A DNA stretch of 64,000 bases from Loxodes magnus (GCA_946699065.1 CAMPDV010002020.1:1-64000), one strand, 5' to 3'. Counted from the first letter of the stretch, positions 12,721-24,507 are shown. The notes: generated by a model not told the origin, from the sequence alone. A program made the numbers and translations.

Positions 12721-12740
12721 AAAATTAAGAAAACTAAGAT

Positions 12741-13060
12741 TATAGAGCGCGTAGCACTAAGATAGCTCGCAGCTCTTTAATTAAATTTCTTTAAAGTTAA
12801 AAAAACGTATTACATTACATTCTTCCCTGTGTTAGCATATCTTGGAAATTCTTGTTCTTGTCTCCTATAGGGCCAGTGTCGGAGCGCTTCCCTAAAGAGA
12901 CCTTTTTCTCAGGCATCGTTCAACATATCGTTACTAGATGCCTCGATCTTGACATCCTTGGCTTCTTGCGAGATTCTTGTTCAGGTCTTCACACTGGATA
13001 CTTCCTGGTACCAGAGTTTCTATCAATCACAGTGGAAGGATTTCACCTCCTTATTTAAAA
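12741..13060 (-). mobile_element. SINE-like family C copy
   Basis: A GC-richer 320-bp block. Read on the minus strand it starts TTAAATAAGGAGGTGAAATCC and ends with the shared hairpin AGAGCTGCGAGC...GTGCTACGCGCTCTATAAT. The body resembles the copy at 21791-22100 (CTTCCTGGTACC, GATTCTTG blocks). No clean target-site duplication is visible. A 68-codon standard-code ORF inside has no family match. Confidence 0.75.
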
Positions 13061-13064
13061 TCAA

Positions 13065-13890
13065 TTATATAATAATTTAAAATTATTAGATCTGTAATCT
13101 AATAATTTCAAGTGAAAGCGTTTCATGCTTATTATTGAGATTAAAGAGAAAAAAGAAAATTCAGTGCGACTCACGAGATAGCACCCAACAAACAGCCAGA
13201 GAAACATAGTTACAACTATGGAGAGACTGAAAAATCACAAAAAAATAAATTAGAGTTCTTCTAGGAACTTCCAACTTAAAAATATTGACAATTTGATACT
13301 AAAAAATAGATTAAAATTAAAACTGAAATTAATGAGCCTCAATAGGGACAGGAACTGATAGATCTCATTAAAGTAAACCTTATCAAGATAATAATAGATT
13401 TAACGTTGTGATTCTTAATATTGAAGCAAGAACTAAGAGAGCATATCTAAGATATTTATCCCCATAAAATTCCCATATAAAAGTTGAACAATTTTTAGAA
13501 CTTAAAAAAGACGTTGGGATCTTGGGATAATAGCATAAGAAAGAAATTGCTTAATTGGATAAGATATTATGCTTAATTGAGTATCAGAAATAAATAAGTT
13601 GAAAAAGTGAGAAAAAATCATTAAATTTCAGTGGAAAATGAAGAATTAAGCTTAAAAATTTAAATATTTATGAAATTATTAAGAATGAAGTTAAAATCTA
13701 AATGTTCATTATGGAATAAGCGAATAAATAATTTGCTTATACTTTAGAAGAAAAAAAAATTATGTTTTATTCTTGCAAATTTTATAAGGTATGAAATAAT
13801 TTAAAGTTTGAAAATATTGATATATAAGTTAAAAAAATTATGATTTAAATAAGGAATTTGTAGAGTTTTAAATAAAATCGATTTAAATAA
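13065..13890 (+). other. Outer part of left duplication arm, possible coiled-coil coding relic
   Basis: One plus frame reads through with TGA as Trp and gives ELKKDVGILGQQHKKEIAQL, ISWKSEKK and KIQMFIMEQANKQFAYTLEE. The other arm (58.47-58.98 kb, minus) gives ISWKSKKK and KIQMFIMKKVNKQF at matching places. Peptide-level conservation between arms, including a TGA-encoded Trp, hints at a former coiled-coil protein gene. Open frames mean little under this code, so I do not call a CDS. Confidence 0.35.
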
Positions 13891-13892
13891 AA

Positions 13893-14480
13893 AGAAATAA
13901 TTAAAGCTTGACCTAGCTGAAGGAATAGAGTCAAGACTTATGTCTTAAGAACGAGAACGGAGTGCTTTCTGGAATATATCGTAGGATTAAATTAAATAAT
14001 CTCAGAATTAGCATTAAAAACAGATTGAATTGGACAACAGACTTGAGAGACTAGAAGAGAAACTAAATGAGCAGAAAGGCGACCCAATGCTGATTGAAGA
14101 AATTGAAGAAGACCAAACTAGTCAAGGTTGTAAAAAGATGCTATTATTGCAACTCAGAGCAACGCTTGTGAAGAAAATGCAAGGAAATCCTGAGCTTCAA
14201 GAACCGATACTGGGAAAAATAGAGAAAGCAATAAGCACAGAAAAGCAAGACAATTGCAGCAGAGGAGAATAAAAGAAAGACTATGAATGACGGAAATTGG
14301 AACCACTTATAAGAAGAAACTTTCGCGGAACGGAAGATGGAACTAGCGATAACAAGACCAAGTGGGTATGAGAGGAGAAACTTTTAAACTTTTTGACTCA
14401 ATCTTGGAGCAATCCGGTGATTGTCGGGAAGATGTGAAATTCCTCCAAGATCGCCAAACTTAATATTAATCTATAATCTA
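13893..14480 (+). pseudogene. 5'-truncated gag-like ORF1 unit (coiled-coil part)
   Basis: Begins inside the conserved LDLAEGIESRLMS block, then QIELDNRLERLEEKLNEQKG and KAISTEKQDNCSRGEQKK, a strong acidic/basic coiled coil, to a terminal TGA near 14371 (DNKTKWV-stop). The 3' UTR contains a long hairpin with arms ATCTTGGAG and CTCCAAGAT. The matching site of the right duplication arm (~58.45 kb) lacks it, so this is an insertion. Missing 5' sequence fits truncated reverse transcription. No zinc knuckle visible in this copy. Confidence 0.7.
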
Positions 14481-15034
14481 TAAAAAAAAACAATTCTAGT
14501 AATTTTTAAAATTTAAATTAAGAATAACATAATCAATTTCAATAATTATCATTTTTTATAAGTGATATATGTATAATTATATGATGATAAATTTAAATAT
14601 TTTTGAGAATATTTAAGTAAAAAATGTAGACTCCTTTTTTTATTATTTATAAAATCAGCTAATTTTTTAAAGAAATTTTAAATAAGCCATATAAAATTAA
14701 AACTTTTTATTTATCATAATTTTATAATTTATACTTTAAATAAAATTCTATAGAAAAACTTTAAGTTAAAAAATTAAAATTTGACTGGAAATTAAAAAAA
14801 TATCTTGAAGTTAAAATCTATGAAAATAGGCAGAAAATTTTTAAATAAAATGCTTAAAATTCGAACTATACAACGAAAACTTTCAATTAAATTTTCTTTG
14901 TAGCCAAAAAAATTTTATTTTATTTTAGTTTTTTTTAATATTTTATGTTTTTCAGATAATTTTAAAAGAAGATTTTATTCTTTTGTAATAATTGAAAATA
15001 TATATCTTAAATAATTTGTATATAAAGGGCTATC

Positions 15035-15390
15035 AAGTTATTTTCAAGATTTTTATGCCACCTCCTCAGAGGAGAGAAAACCTGTAGTACTTTCTTCTAC
15101 AACGTTTTCGCTTTAATAATTCAACCTTCTTTATAACAAATGGAAACTAGACGCATAACGCTAGCGCTCAAACTACACAGAACCAAGTTCACAGCACAAA
15201 AGAACTAAAAATTAAAATACGCTCAATGGGAAAAGGATATCATGAATCTATGATTGAACTGACTTAACTAAAAGGAGGAGCATAAAATAAGAAAGGAAAT
15301 GTAGTGGGTAAAAAAGCAAATAACTTAAGCAATAATTTTAAAAAAAAATGAGCAATTTACTTAACAACTTCCCCTAAAGACTAAATGATA
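15035..15390 (+). pseudogene. Gag-like ORF1 unit, N-terminal fragment
   Basis: FKIFMPPPQRREN corresponds to the FKKGFYTTSxxxRRE start of the other units (hairpin CCTCCTCAGAGGAG in the DNA). Gln/Asn/Ser-rich sequence and a Lys-rich stretch (LKGGAQNKKGNVVGKKANN) follow. Coiled coil and zinc knuckle are absent. It lies between two stretches that match the right arm, so it is probably an insertion that later lost its 3' end. Confidence 0.5.
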
Positions 15391-15559
15391 AATTAGAATT
15401 CTCAGAATTAATCTATAAATATTCAGAATTTAAATAAGATTAAGAAAATAACTTAGAAAATAAAAATATTGCTTAATATAAATAATTGGCTTTAATTAAT
15501 ATAAGATAAAGCTTTATTAATTATAAATATTTATTATTAAGTTAAAAGTTTTAATTCCA

Positions 15560-16695
15560 ATCTAAAATGTCGCTGAATAGAAATTGTAGGATAATCTTCT
15601 AAAAATTTAAATAGAAATTTGAATTTGTATAAAGAATATTTAATAAGAGGAGTGGATATAATAGTTGTCTTGCTTAAATTTTATTGCTTTTTAAAGTATT
15701 ATTATTTATAAAATAAAAGGAATGAGGAGAACTTTTCTAATTAAAAGAAACTATAATCTAAACTCACTGTTTTCTTACTTTTGTTCCATTTTTATCTGCT
15801 TCGCTTTATTAATCCTCTTATGAGATATCTGACTAATCAAAGAAATCATATATTTCAGCTTTTAAAATATTAACTTAATCTAACAATATAGTACAGAGAG
15901 ACAGCAGGATAGAAAAATTTAGTTTCGATGGAATATCTTTAAAAGTTATTCCTGGATTTTCGTCTCTAAAGCTGAAATTAAAGAGAATATTAGAAAAAGC
16001 AACTTTCAGCTATTAGTGACCATACTAAAATTTAATGGTAGTCTTTATTGTATCAATCTCCAAAGTTACTATTTCTCCAGAAATTATAACTCTTTATCCT
16101 CATCTGCTTCATTTATTTTTATTTACTAAATTTCCATTATTTGTAAGAGCAAACCCTTGGTCATTCTAAGAAAACTTTATCATTTCATTTCTTCAGTCTA
16201 TTTTATCTTCAGTGATTCCAATTTCAATATTCCCTCTATAAACAAACTTTATTTAAAATTAGTATCTATAAAAATATCCTGCTTTGATAGGTTGATTTAA
16301 AAGAGCAGATTTATTATAATCAGTGTTACTTTTAAGAGTTTTATTGTTTAAAATTGAATATATCTGCATGATTTTTTCTTATCAAACACTGCCTCCAATG
16401 TTTCCCAAATTTAATTTTCATTTTATTAATTCTCACTAAAATTTCATTCTAATGGCTAATTAAGCTAAGATTCTTCTTACTTTTTTAAATCTTGCTCAGG
16501 ATTTGCAAAGTTATAAACATAATCATAAAATCAATTTCCTTCGTAAACAAAAACTAAAGTTCCCAAAACTAAAACTATTAGAACAACAATACTAAAAATC
16601 TTTATTTTTTGGTTGCTTTATTCTTTTTCTATTTCCTTTTTTAAGAATTCTTCTTATCCTTAATTAAAAGATGATGAATAAGTGTTCTAAAGCAT
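15560..16695 (-). pseudogene. Decayed partner of the SPRY-repeat membrane protein gene
   Basis: Minus strand from ATG at 16693-16695: the same N-terminus and transmembrane segment (FSIVVLIVLVLGTLVFVY) as 53155-55665. A one-T deletion relative to the intact copy near 16357 (IQFLNN region) shifts the frame. After TTIKFQYGHQQLKVAFSNI the sequence jumps to SFRDENPGI, so most of repeat 2 is gone; both points are equivalent positions in the repeat, which implies repeat-to-repeat recombination. Homology ends near 15560 in repeat 3. Several TGA Trp codons of the intact gene remain TGA here. Confidence 0.85.
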
Positions 16696-16924
16696 TTTAT
16701 TATGAAATTAGATTATTCAAAACTATGAATAAACTATAAAGTAATTACTTTATAATAAAAGTATTATCTTATTAATATATAGTAATAACATCATAATCAT
16801 TTATCACTCATTTCCTTATACACTCTAATAGCTTTATTTAATTCTTTATTCTTAAATTATTTTATTTTATTCTATTCTTTAATAGTTTATATAATAATAA
16901 TAATATTAATTTATTTTTTCAATA

Positions 16925-17240
16925 ATTGAAAAGCCGGTGGGAGCTGAGAATGATCTTCGTGACAACACTTTCTGTTTTTATGGCTAGGAACAAGTTCCTT
17001 TCCTATCACTGAGAAAGTCCCTGGTCAGAGTCATTTTCTGAAGGGAACGCTGTCTTTGAGATTATCCGCTCTTGGTAGGGGCTTGAAGCCTGGCTGCTCA
17101 TAGCGATGGGGCTCCCTAGCGGCTGTGCCTGGAGCACAACAGGGTATCCCCGTTATTCCATAAAAAGAGAGCGTCGGGTCGTGCAATCGGAAAGGAGTTT
17201 CCGGTCCAAAAACTTTTTTAGTTGAAATTAATTAATTAAT
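16925..17240 (+). mobile_element. SINE-like family B insertion in left arm
   Basis: GGTGGGAGCTGAGAATGA to GTTTCCGGTCCAAAAACTTTT is nearly identical to 56.28-56.58 kb. The equivalent position of the right arm (about 52.96 kb) goes directly from AACATAAATTAA into ATTATTATTATTATA, so this element is absent there. Short direct repeats of TTAATTT-type sequence flank it. The interior has several GC-rich stem-forming stretches and no ORF with a family match. Confidence 0.85.
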
Positions 17241-17244
17241 TTAT

Positions 17245-18172
17245 GTTTTCCGTTTTAGGGATTTTCAACCACGTCAGGAAGACATCAGTTCATGCTCCCT
17301 GCTGTTAAACATAAAAGCTCGGATTACCCAATTTTAACGAGATTCAACTCGAATTTTTCCAGGTTTTCCCTCCTCTAATTTGCCTTGGCATCATCTTGAT
17401 CTTGTAAATTTAACCATCCGGATTATAATACACTCTTTTCATTCTTGCTTCTTCTTTTTTCTTCTTTTTTTATTCTTTTATCCAATAGTTTCTTTATTTC
17501 TATTAGAATTTCTTACACTTCCAATAAAAATATCATACGCTTCCATAGTAGAAACATTTCTTTTTTATTTTTAATTGATTTTTCTTGATGGGTTTGCTTT
17601 TTTAGGCTTCGATTTCCATTTGTATAGCTTCACTTTCGCTTTGATCTTCCTTAATGTTTACATCTTCTCATCTATTTTTCCGAGTCTGTTATCTAGTTCA
17701 CTCTGCTACTGAAGCTAATTTTAGGATTAGACTTTCTATGTTTCAAAAGGTGCCTAGTTCTCTTTCCTAGGACATGAGCCTTACTCTATTCCTTCTGTTA
17801 GGTTAAGTTAATGTACTAGCTTCTCATTGTCCTTCCTTAGCTTTTTGTCTTCTTTCTGGAGGTTTAGTACAACTTTAATGAGCTGCTCCATGCTCATCTG
17901 GTCAGAAGGGTTAAACTCTGAGATCTCCTGATGCAAGGCAGATTTCACCTGTTTTCTAGGCTTCTTCTCCGACGTTGGAGTAAGCACATGTATGCTTTTC
18001 TGAATCTGTTTCCTTTTGTAGCTCTATTATATTCCAGGTTGTTAAGATTATTAAGTAAAAGGTTAAGATTAGGTGTAAGAAGATTGCCATATATTTACTT
18101 CTGGCTTCCTCTCCTTCTTCGAGGAGATAGTATAAAAACCCTTTTTGAAGGTTTCCATTTTTAATTTGATAT
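17245..18172 (-). pseudogene. Gag-like ORF1 unit (arm partner of 52020-52955)
   Basis: Minus strand 5' end at 18172: ATGGAAACCTTCAAAAAGG, then the hairpin CTCCTCGAAGAAGGAG, the block ALHQEISEFNPSDQMSMEQL, LNLQEEVKxLxKDNEK, RLMSxER and a Lys-rich tail. The 3' end is the GTTGAAAATCCCTAAAACGG block, then (AATT)n before the family B insertion. It is the inverted-duplication copy of the unit at 52.0 kb. Frame breaks between N-terminus and coiled coil make it non-functional as read. No reverse transcriptase. Confidence 0.75.
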
Positions 18173-21100
18173 TTATTAATTTATACTAAAATATAAATAG
18201 ATTTTGTATAAATGCTTTATATTTATCTAAAAGGTAACTAACTTACAATAGAACAACAAAGATCTAAAAATAAATAAAATTAGCTTAATCTTTTAAAAGA
18301 TAAATTATTATCTTTATTAAATATTCTAAATGTTTCTTATTTATCAAAACTTAAAAGCAATTTTCTTATTAGTTAGGTATATAATTAAAATAATTAAGAA
18401 TAACTATAAAGAATAGTTTATGCACTCTTGTACTTATAATTATTTATTTATTTTAATTTATTAGTTTTATTAATTATTTTAGGTTCATTTTACAATCTAA
18501 GAATAATTAAATTTTAGCTAGTAAAAATTTAGTAATTTTAATATATTAGATAGCTTTAAAGCAAACAGCAAATGTTTATAAATCTTAATAGTTTTACTAA
18601 TAAGCTTATTACTTTAACAAGTTAGTTTAGTATTGAAATTTATGCTTTTTCATTCTTAATTATTTTTATAACTTTAATATCTTAGATTGAGCAAAGGAAT
18701 AAATAATTTAATTGTTTGTTTTTAAGCATCTAAGCTATAAAATAAATTAAGCTTTAGCTATTATCTTTATAATAGGCATTTAATTAAAAATAATTAAATA
18801 TAAATGTAAATTATATAATTAAATGCTAGATAGTAAAGTATCAGTTAGTACTATTTTAAGAGTTATTATTTTAGTTTGTATTATTTCTTTATATAATATT
18901 TCAATCTAGTTATTAAAATCTAAATTTAAAGCAATTTAAAATTAAAATCTTATGCTAATAATCTATCTCAATACTTGCTTAAAAATTCAAAGCTTATTAT
19001 TTTTGATAAGGTAAATTAAATAAAGTTCTCTCATTTAAAAATTAAGATATTTAAATATATTTTTCTAATTGTTGCTTTTCTAGTTTTTGATATAAACTAA
19101 ATGCATTTTTCTTATTTATTTTTATCTAAATTATTTTAAATTTAAGATATAATTATTCCTTCTTTATTCATTTTATCTTCTCATACGTCTATGAAGAAAT
19201 TATTTGTTATTTTATTATTAAAAATATTTAATTAAAATAGACTTAAAAGCATAAAAGCAATTAAAATATATAAAAGCTGATTAAAGATTAAATTATAATA
19301 AATATTATAAAATAGCATATCTAGCAAAAGGATATTAAATGCATTTAATTTATTATTTCTAACATCAATACAAATTTTATTTTAACTGCAATCACCCTTT
19401 ATATAATTATTTATGCTTTATAAGTTTACTATTTTAACATAATTAAATTACTTAATTAACTATTATCATATAAATAGATAGTTTTACTTTAAATATTATT
19501 ATATTATTTAAAATATGGATGGTGAGTCTTAAGCTAGTCTCTAGCTTGAGACTCAATATCAGAAAAAGTGAATCTTATTCTGTAGTCCGCGCCTCAGAAG
19601 CTCTCCTATTCACTATGCCGTCAACTTGGATAGAAGCTTGGTGGAAAGCAAGGCATAGCTGAGGCAAAAATAAACTAAGATTTTGAACTATAGAAGATAC
19701 TCAAGAGATACATTTGTACTAAAATGAAAATTCCTTAAGAATTTCAACTCCGGCCTTAGACAGAATCACAAGAATAGAGAGAAGAAGGTTTCAAATTTGT
19801 GAATTAAAACAAGGAGAAAAAAGAGTATCAAGACTACCTTATTAAAACATTAATCACTGGATAGCCTATAATGGCAGACCCACGTTAATTAATTAATTAA
19901 TTATAACCAAATTAAGATTATATACTTCAAAGATCTTAACCTTGTATTTTATTATATTCACTTTTTTATATTAAGAAAACCTTCTTTTTATCATAAAACA
20001 GATTAATTTGCTATATCTTAGATTAAACTAATATATAAATTAATGCCTAAAATCAAAATTTAAAGAAAAATAAGGAATATATGTAAATAGAAGTGATTAA
20101 GTTAAAGCAAAGAATAAAGAATAATAGTTCTATTTAATTATAATTATATTCTATTAATATTCCCTATATTATATACAATATTTCAAATAAATCTAGTAAG
20201 AATAAACAATTTCTATACATATTTACCTTTGCTTTTTAACTATTTTTTCGATAAAATTTATTTTCTATTAAGATAAAAATAGTTTTAAAATAATAAAATG
20301 ATTATCAAGTGTTAAAAAAGTAAGAAAACAAAAATTTACCCTAAAATAGAATAATATTTTAATTATTCTTTTATAAATAAATTATGAGTCATAGAATAAC
20401 CTACATAGTAAACTCTGAAATTTATAAATAAATGTATTTCAATCATTATACAACTTAACTAGAACAAATTATTCAATTTTATAATCCTTTTAGAATTTAA
20501 GTAATAATGATAAATAAAACTATTCCTAAATTAAAATATTTGTATATTTAATAAAATAAGTTAATGTAATAATCCTTTTTTAAGGATTTATAGAAGATGA
20601 TTATTTAAAAATTTTAAATTTAGATTAATAAAATTAATAAATTAAATTTATGCCATCATTATTTTTACTACTTCTATTTTATTTTTAAATTAAAACTTTT
20701 TTATATCTTTTGTTTTCCACCATTTTCTATCATTATTAACAATAATAAACCAATAAATTAATTCAAAGTTAAGTTAATTTTATCTAAAATAGAAAATTGA
20801 AGGTAATCAAGCTTTGTATAATAATTTCAATTAGAGTTAATAGAAAAATCTTTTAAGGTAAAAATTTATAACTATCTTACTTTAGATTAACTTTATGAAT
20901 ATAATAAACTGTAAAATTTTATTTTTCCTTTCTGATGGTGCAAGTAAAATAAATTATCAGAAAAAATGATTTAAAAGTATCTTAGTTTTCTTTTGATTAG
21001 CTTTATTTAGTTAAATAAATATTTAAATTAAGATTTATCTATTATAAAATTATCATTCATTTGTCTTGCTATTTTATTTCTTAGAGTTAAAAACAAATTT

Positions 21101-21300
21101 ATAATTTAAGATTAGAAGAAATTTAAGAAGAGTATATTCAAGTAATTTGAAAGGGGAATTTTAACAACAAGCTTGATTGTGTTTTAGTGAAATTAAAAAC
21201 TTTTTTTTAACATAATTTGCATATTGCAGACAACATAATTCACAAATATGTTCCAATATTCAAAATTTTGAAACTATCATATCTATTATTATTATATAAA
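18173..21300. other. AT-rich DNA, inner left arm then unique sequence
   Basis: 18173-20002 matches the right arm but has no coding signal; only GGTGAGTCTTAAGCTAGT...CTAGCTTGAGACTC (near 19520-19555), a 13-bp-arm hairpin, stands out. 20003-21300 has no counterpart and nothing I can name. Confidence 0.55.
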
Positions 21301-21608
21301 TAAATAGGGATGAGCAATCCTCAACCTGAGATTGACATTATATATGGCAATAGGAAGTACCCACAGGCGGAAAACCTGAACAATAATCTTGGTAGGAGCC
21401 AAGAAAGAAGAAAAGACTGAAGAGCATCAAATAACGTTACTGATGAAAGATGTCAGATACAAGATCTCTTGTGAGCATTCCAATAATAGTCATATATAAG
21501 ATAAGACTCACAAAGGAATGCTAGAACAGTTGAAGAATTCAGAAAAAAAATTTAGCCTGCGTCAACGAAGTGCTACAAGCTATCTAATTTTGTTTATTTA
21601 TTTAATTA
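21301..21608 (+). mobile_element. SINE-like family C relative, plus orientation
   Basis: Starts TAAATAGGGATGAGCAATCC, like the forward 5' end of family C (AAATAGGGAGGAGCTATCC), has internal AACCTGAGATTGACATTA. It ends with a decayed version of the shared hairpin (TGCGTCAACGAAGTGCTACAA) and a TTTGTTTATTTATTTAATT tail. Hairpin plus A/T simple tail place the 3' end here. Confidence 0.65.
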
Positions 21609-21790
21609 TACAATAATATTATAAAAAACATTAGAAAGGAAATTATTAAATTAAAAATTAAAATTAAAATTAAAAAATTAATAATTAAGCTTAAACATAA
21701 AGTGAATGATTAGGAAGTATAAAGATAGGGAGATATTATAAAGCGCAATGTAAGGAAGTTTCCAAAAAATACAAATAAATAAACTCGATC

Positions 21791-22100
21791 ATAGAGCGCG
21801 TAGCACTCTCGATGATGCGTAACTCTTTAAATTAATTTTATTTAAAGTTAATAAAATCTCCCATTGGAAGCTTTCTCCAGTTCTTCAGTACTTGGAAATT
21901 CTGTCTTCTAATAGGACATGGTAGGAGTGATGCGCCAAGAGACCTAATCGTCTAGTATCTTTCAACAACTGACACTCAATGCTTCCAGTTCTATCCTCTT
22001 GGCTCCTACCAAGATTCTTGCTAAGTTTGTCGCTCCTGAAGTTCTTCCTGGTACTAATGTTAAGTTAATCTCAGTTGGAGGATAGCTCCTCCCTATTAAA
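21791..22100 (-). mobile_element. SINE-like family C copy
   Basis: Minus-strand 5' end AATAGGGAGGAGCTATCCTCC (a hairpin), body with AGGAAGAACTTCAGGAG and GAGCCAAGAGGAT, 3' hairpin AGAGTTACGCATC...GTGCTACGCGCTCTATGAT and tail TTTATTTATTTG. Matches 12741-13060 over most of its length, with different internal spacing. Confidence 0.75.
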
Positions 22101-22439
22101 AATATATAATAATATATATAAAATATAATAAATGCACGAATGGAGCTTTAAGTTAATTGTCAAAATATAAAAATGTTACATCATACAATTTTAAATAGCT
22201 CTTTCGTATCTCATTAATTCCAAAAGTAGATCATGGATCTTAATTTATTTCGTTAATAGTTCTTTGATGAATTAGAAAAGATAACTTAAACGTTAACTAA
22301 ATAAATTAGCTAGAAGTGCATTGAAAAGTTTGTCCTCAATATTAAAAAAATATAGCTTTATAGATTGAAATTGGTTATCCTTTTATTATGATCAAATTTT
22401 ATTATTTATTTATTAAAGGCTTACTTGAAGAAAGGGACA

Positions 22440-22510
22440 TATATTGAGATATGGAAAGAGTTGCGCACATCCGAGATACTACGCGCTCTATAATCAAATT
22501 TAATTATTTA
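22440..22510 (+). mobile_element. Isolated 3' hairpin and tail of an A/C-type SINE
   Basis: GAAAGAGTTGCGCAC...TACTACGCGCTCTATAATC followed by TTATTTATTT, immediately before the family A copy at 22521. The body upstream (22110-22440) does not match A or C clearly. Confidence 0.55.
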
Positions 22511-22520
22511 TTTACAAAAA

Positions 22521-22935
22521 AATATGAATGTAAGCCGCGGCCAGGAGAACCAGGTGGCAATCTGATGCTTTGTATACTGCACTGAGAGTAATCTTGCTCT
22601 AGATTCCCACGGGGAAGGATTATCAGGCTCAGAAGAGACAAGCCTATTTTGCCCGAGGGTTCTCGTTGCAGTATGAAAGTTTGACTGATGAACCTGCTAA
22701 TGACTAATTACTAATTCTTATTTGGACCTTATTCAAGAAGACTGAAGCATTTGATTCAAGATTTAAGACTAATTTTTAATAAGAAGATTCCTCATTTGGA
22801 GAATCGGAAGTAATTCAATTGTTGAGCAGAATGAATAAGAAAATGATAACATTTTTTTAATATTAAATATTAATATTGAAAGAGCTGCACTCAAACGAGG
22901 TGTTCTCTATAATCATATTATTTATTATTTATATA
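22521..22935 (+). mobile_element. SINE-like family A copy
   Basis: ATGAATGTAAGCCGCGGCC 5' end, TATACTGCACTGAGAGTAATC, CGAGGGTTCTCGTTGCAG, CTTATTTGGACCTTATTC, then AATATTGAAAGAGCTGCACTC...GGTGTTCTCTATAATC and a TTATTTATTATTTAT tail. The terminal hairpin is partly decayed. Same order of blocks as 28248-28670. Confidence 0.8.
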
Positions 22936-23806
22936 TATTAAAATGAAATACTTATCATAACATAGCATAATTTATAAATGTGAGTTCGCCTTTATTTCTA
23001 CCAATTATTTTTTTACTGAAAAATTCACCTTCAGATGTATAATAAATCTGCTTTAGACTTTTCAGAATTTTTATTGCATTTTTTTAGTCTATCTTATTTT
23101 CTACAGAATCATCACTCAACTGATCTTCGTTTTATTACTTGATTAATTATCTAATCTCTTTATGCTTGATTATTTAATCACAATCGGAGCGTGTATATCT
23201 TAATCATAACTTATTTGAAGCTTATTTAGTTAAGAATTAAAATTTCTTATATTAATTTTCTGCTCTTTTAATTATCTAATTAAATAGATATATAAACACT
23301 TTTAAGCTCAGGTCTGTATTTAAGACTTTATTATCAATTTATAATTACTTAATTCCCAAGTTAATAATATTTATTTGCAGAATTTGCTGCTACACTGCAT
23401 CCTACAAATTTTTATTCTTAGCCTAAAAAGTTAGAATTTCAATTCGGTATCTTATTGTTAGTTATAAGATTGATTTTAGGATAATTACTTCTTAGGTGTC
23501 ATTTTATTGTAAATAAAATTTGTAATTATACAAATAAATAATTGAAATCTTAAAATAATGATAGCATATTCAAAAATCTAATAGATTTTATATTCTTATA
23601 TTAAATATTTTAAATATAGTTTACTTAGAAAATTAAAAAATTAGATCACTTAGTAGCAAATATTTAAAAATAAAATATCTATAATAGCTTTAAAAGTTTA
23701 CTATTTGCTCGCTTAAAAATCTTAAATGATAGTTTTATTATATTAGTTTAATAGTTATATAATTTAATTAAATGTGCTTTTTCTATTATTTTTATATAAA
23801 TTGGAT
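22936..23806. other. AT-rich DNA, no gene recognised
   Basis: No motif or repeat match found on either strand between the family A and family C elements. Confidence 0.5.
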
Positions 23807-24271
23807 TATAGAGCGAGTAGCACTCTTGTTGGTGCGTAGCTCTTTAAATTAATTTTATTTAATGTCGAAAAAATATTTTATTGGTCTCTCTATATTGTTT
23901 TCTCTTCATGCAGTACATCCCTATAATTTTTCCTTCCAAAGTATAGGATGCAATATGCGATTACGGGTACATTTTCCCGACCTATGATGAAGAAAGTTTC
24001 CTTCTAGCATTCAGAGTAATCCAGCTTGTCGCATCTTCCTCTTCTTGTTATTGGTTTCTCTTCTTCCGATTTATCCTCCGTCCGCGCTCATTTTTTTTGT
24101 TGCCTTGCTGGCTGGAACTGTTATTACTGCATTTTTCACTCCTTTTCCTAAATATACTTCAGCTGTCTCTTTCATTTTTGTCAAAACCATCGATAATATT
24201 TCTTCTGCATGAAATTTCTTCTCTTCGCCTCCAAGTAGCATCCAAAGGAGAGGGCTTTGCACCCTATTTAA
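23807..24271 (-). mobile_element. SINE-like family C copy carrying an Hsp70 fragment
   Basis: Minus strand: AAATAGGGTGCAAAGCCC start, GGATGCTACTTGGAGGC, then a 117-bp segment absent from the sister copy at 45441-45780, then TGAGCGCGGACGGAGGATAAATC and the 3' hairpin GAGCTACGCACC...GTGCTACTCGCTCTATAAT. At 465 bp it is longer than the 340-bp sister by almost exactly the extra segment. Confidence 0.85.
24110..24226 (-). pseudogene. Hsp70 exon fragment inside a SINE
   Basis: Thirty-nine codons on the minus strand read [20 protein letters not shown], then [19 protein letters not shown]. This is the Hsp70/BiP nucleotide-binding-domain segment around residues 110-150 (family [20 protein letters not shown] and NAVVTVPA). 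The frame is open and well conserved, but nothing of Hsp70 precedes or follows. It is in the sense orientation of the SINE. Origin: capture of host mRNA sequence by a SINE, or loss of the segment from the sister copy. Confidence 0.88.
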
Positions 24272-24507
24272 ATTAAATTATATAATAACAAATAAAATAA
24301 GTTATCATAAAATTGCTTTATTTTTTTGGATAATAATTCTTATGTTCATATTTCAAAAATATATACTAGCTAAATATTATAAATCAAAGAAACTTTTAAT
24401 TTAAAAAATAAGATAAGTATTTAAAAAATTAATTGTTTAAACTATAACTATAGAAATAAGGCTTTATATTTTTAAGTTTATTATGAATAGATAAGATAAA
24501 AAATGGC

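Larger units (their letters stand above)
13300..20002. repeat. Left arm of a large imperfect inverted duplication
   Basis: Reads as the reverse complement of 48881-~59000, in matching order: 13.4-13.9 kb with 58.5-59.0 kb; 14.5-15.0 with 57.57-57.9; 15.4-15.55 with 55.8-56.0; 15.56-16.7 with 53.15-54.8; 17.2-18.17 with 52.0-52.95; 18.17-18.88 with 51.3-52.0; 18.88-19.49 with 49.8-50.43; 19.5-20.0 with 48.88-49.38. Differences are mainly mobile-element insertions plus deletions. Homology stops sharply at the inner edge near 20002. Arms differ by point changes and indels, so the duplication is not very recent. Confidence 0.85.

Noticed and set aside
18173-20002. Coding interpretation of the AT-rich inner arm
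   Set aside because: No family motif in any frame and divergence between the arms shows no codon pattern that I could see.
24071-24262. The 63-codon ORF as a small Hsp70-like gene
   Set aside because: Only codons 24110-24226 are Hsp70; the ends are SINE sequence, and no start, ATPase phosphate loops or substrate domain exist.
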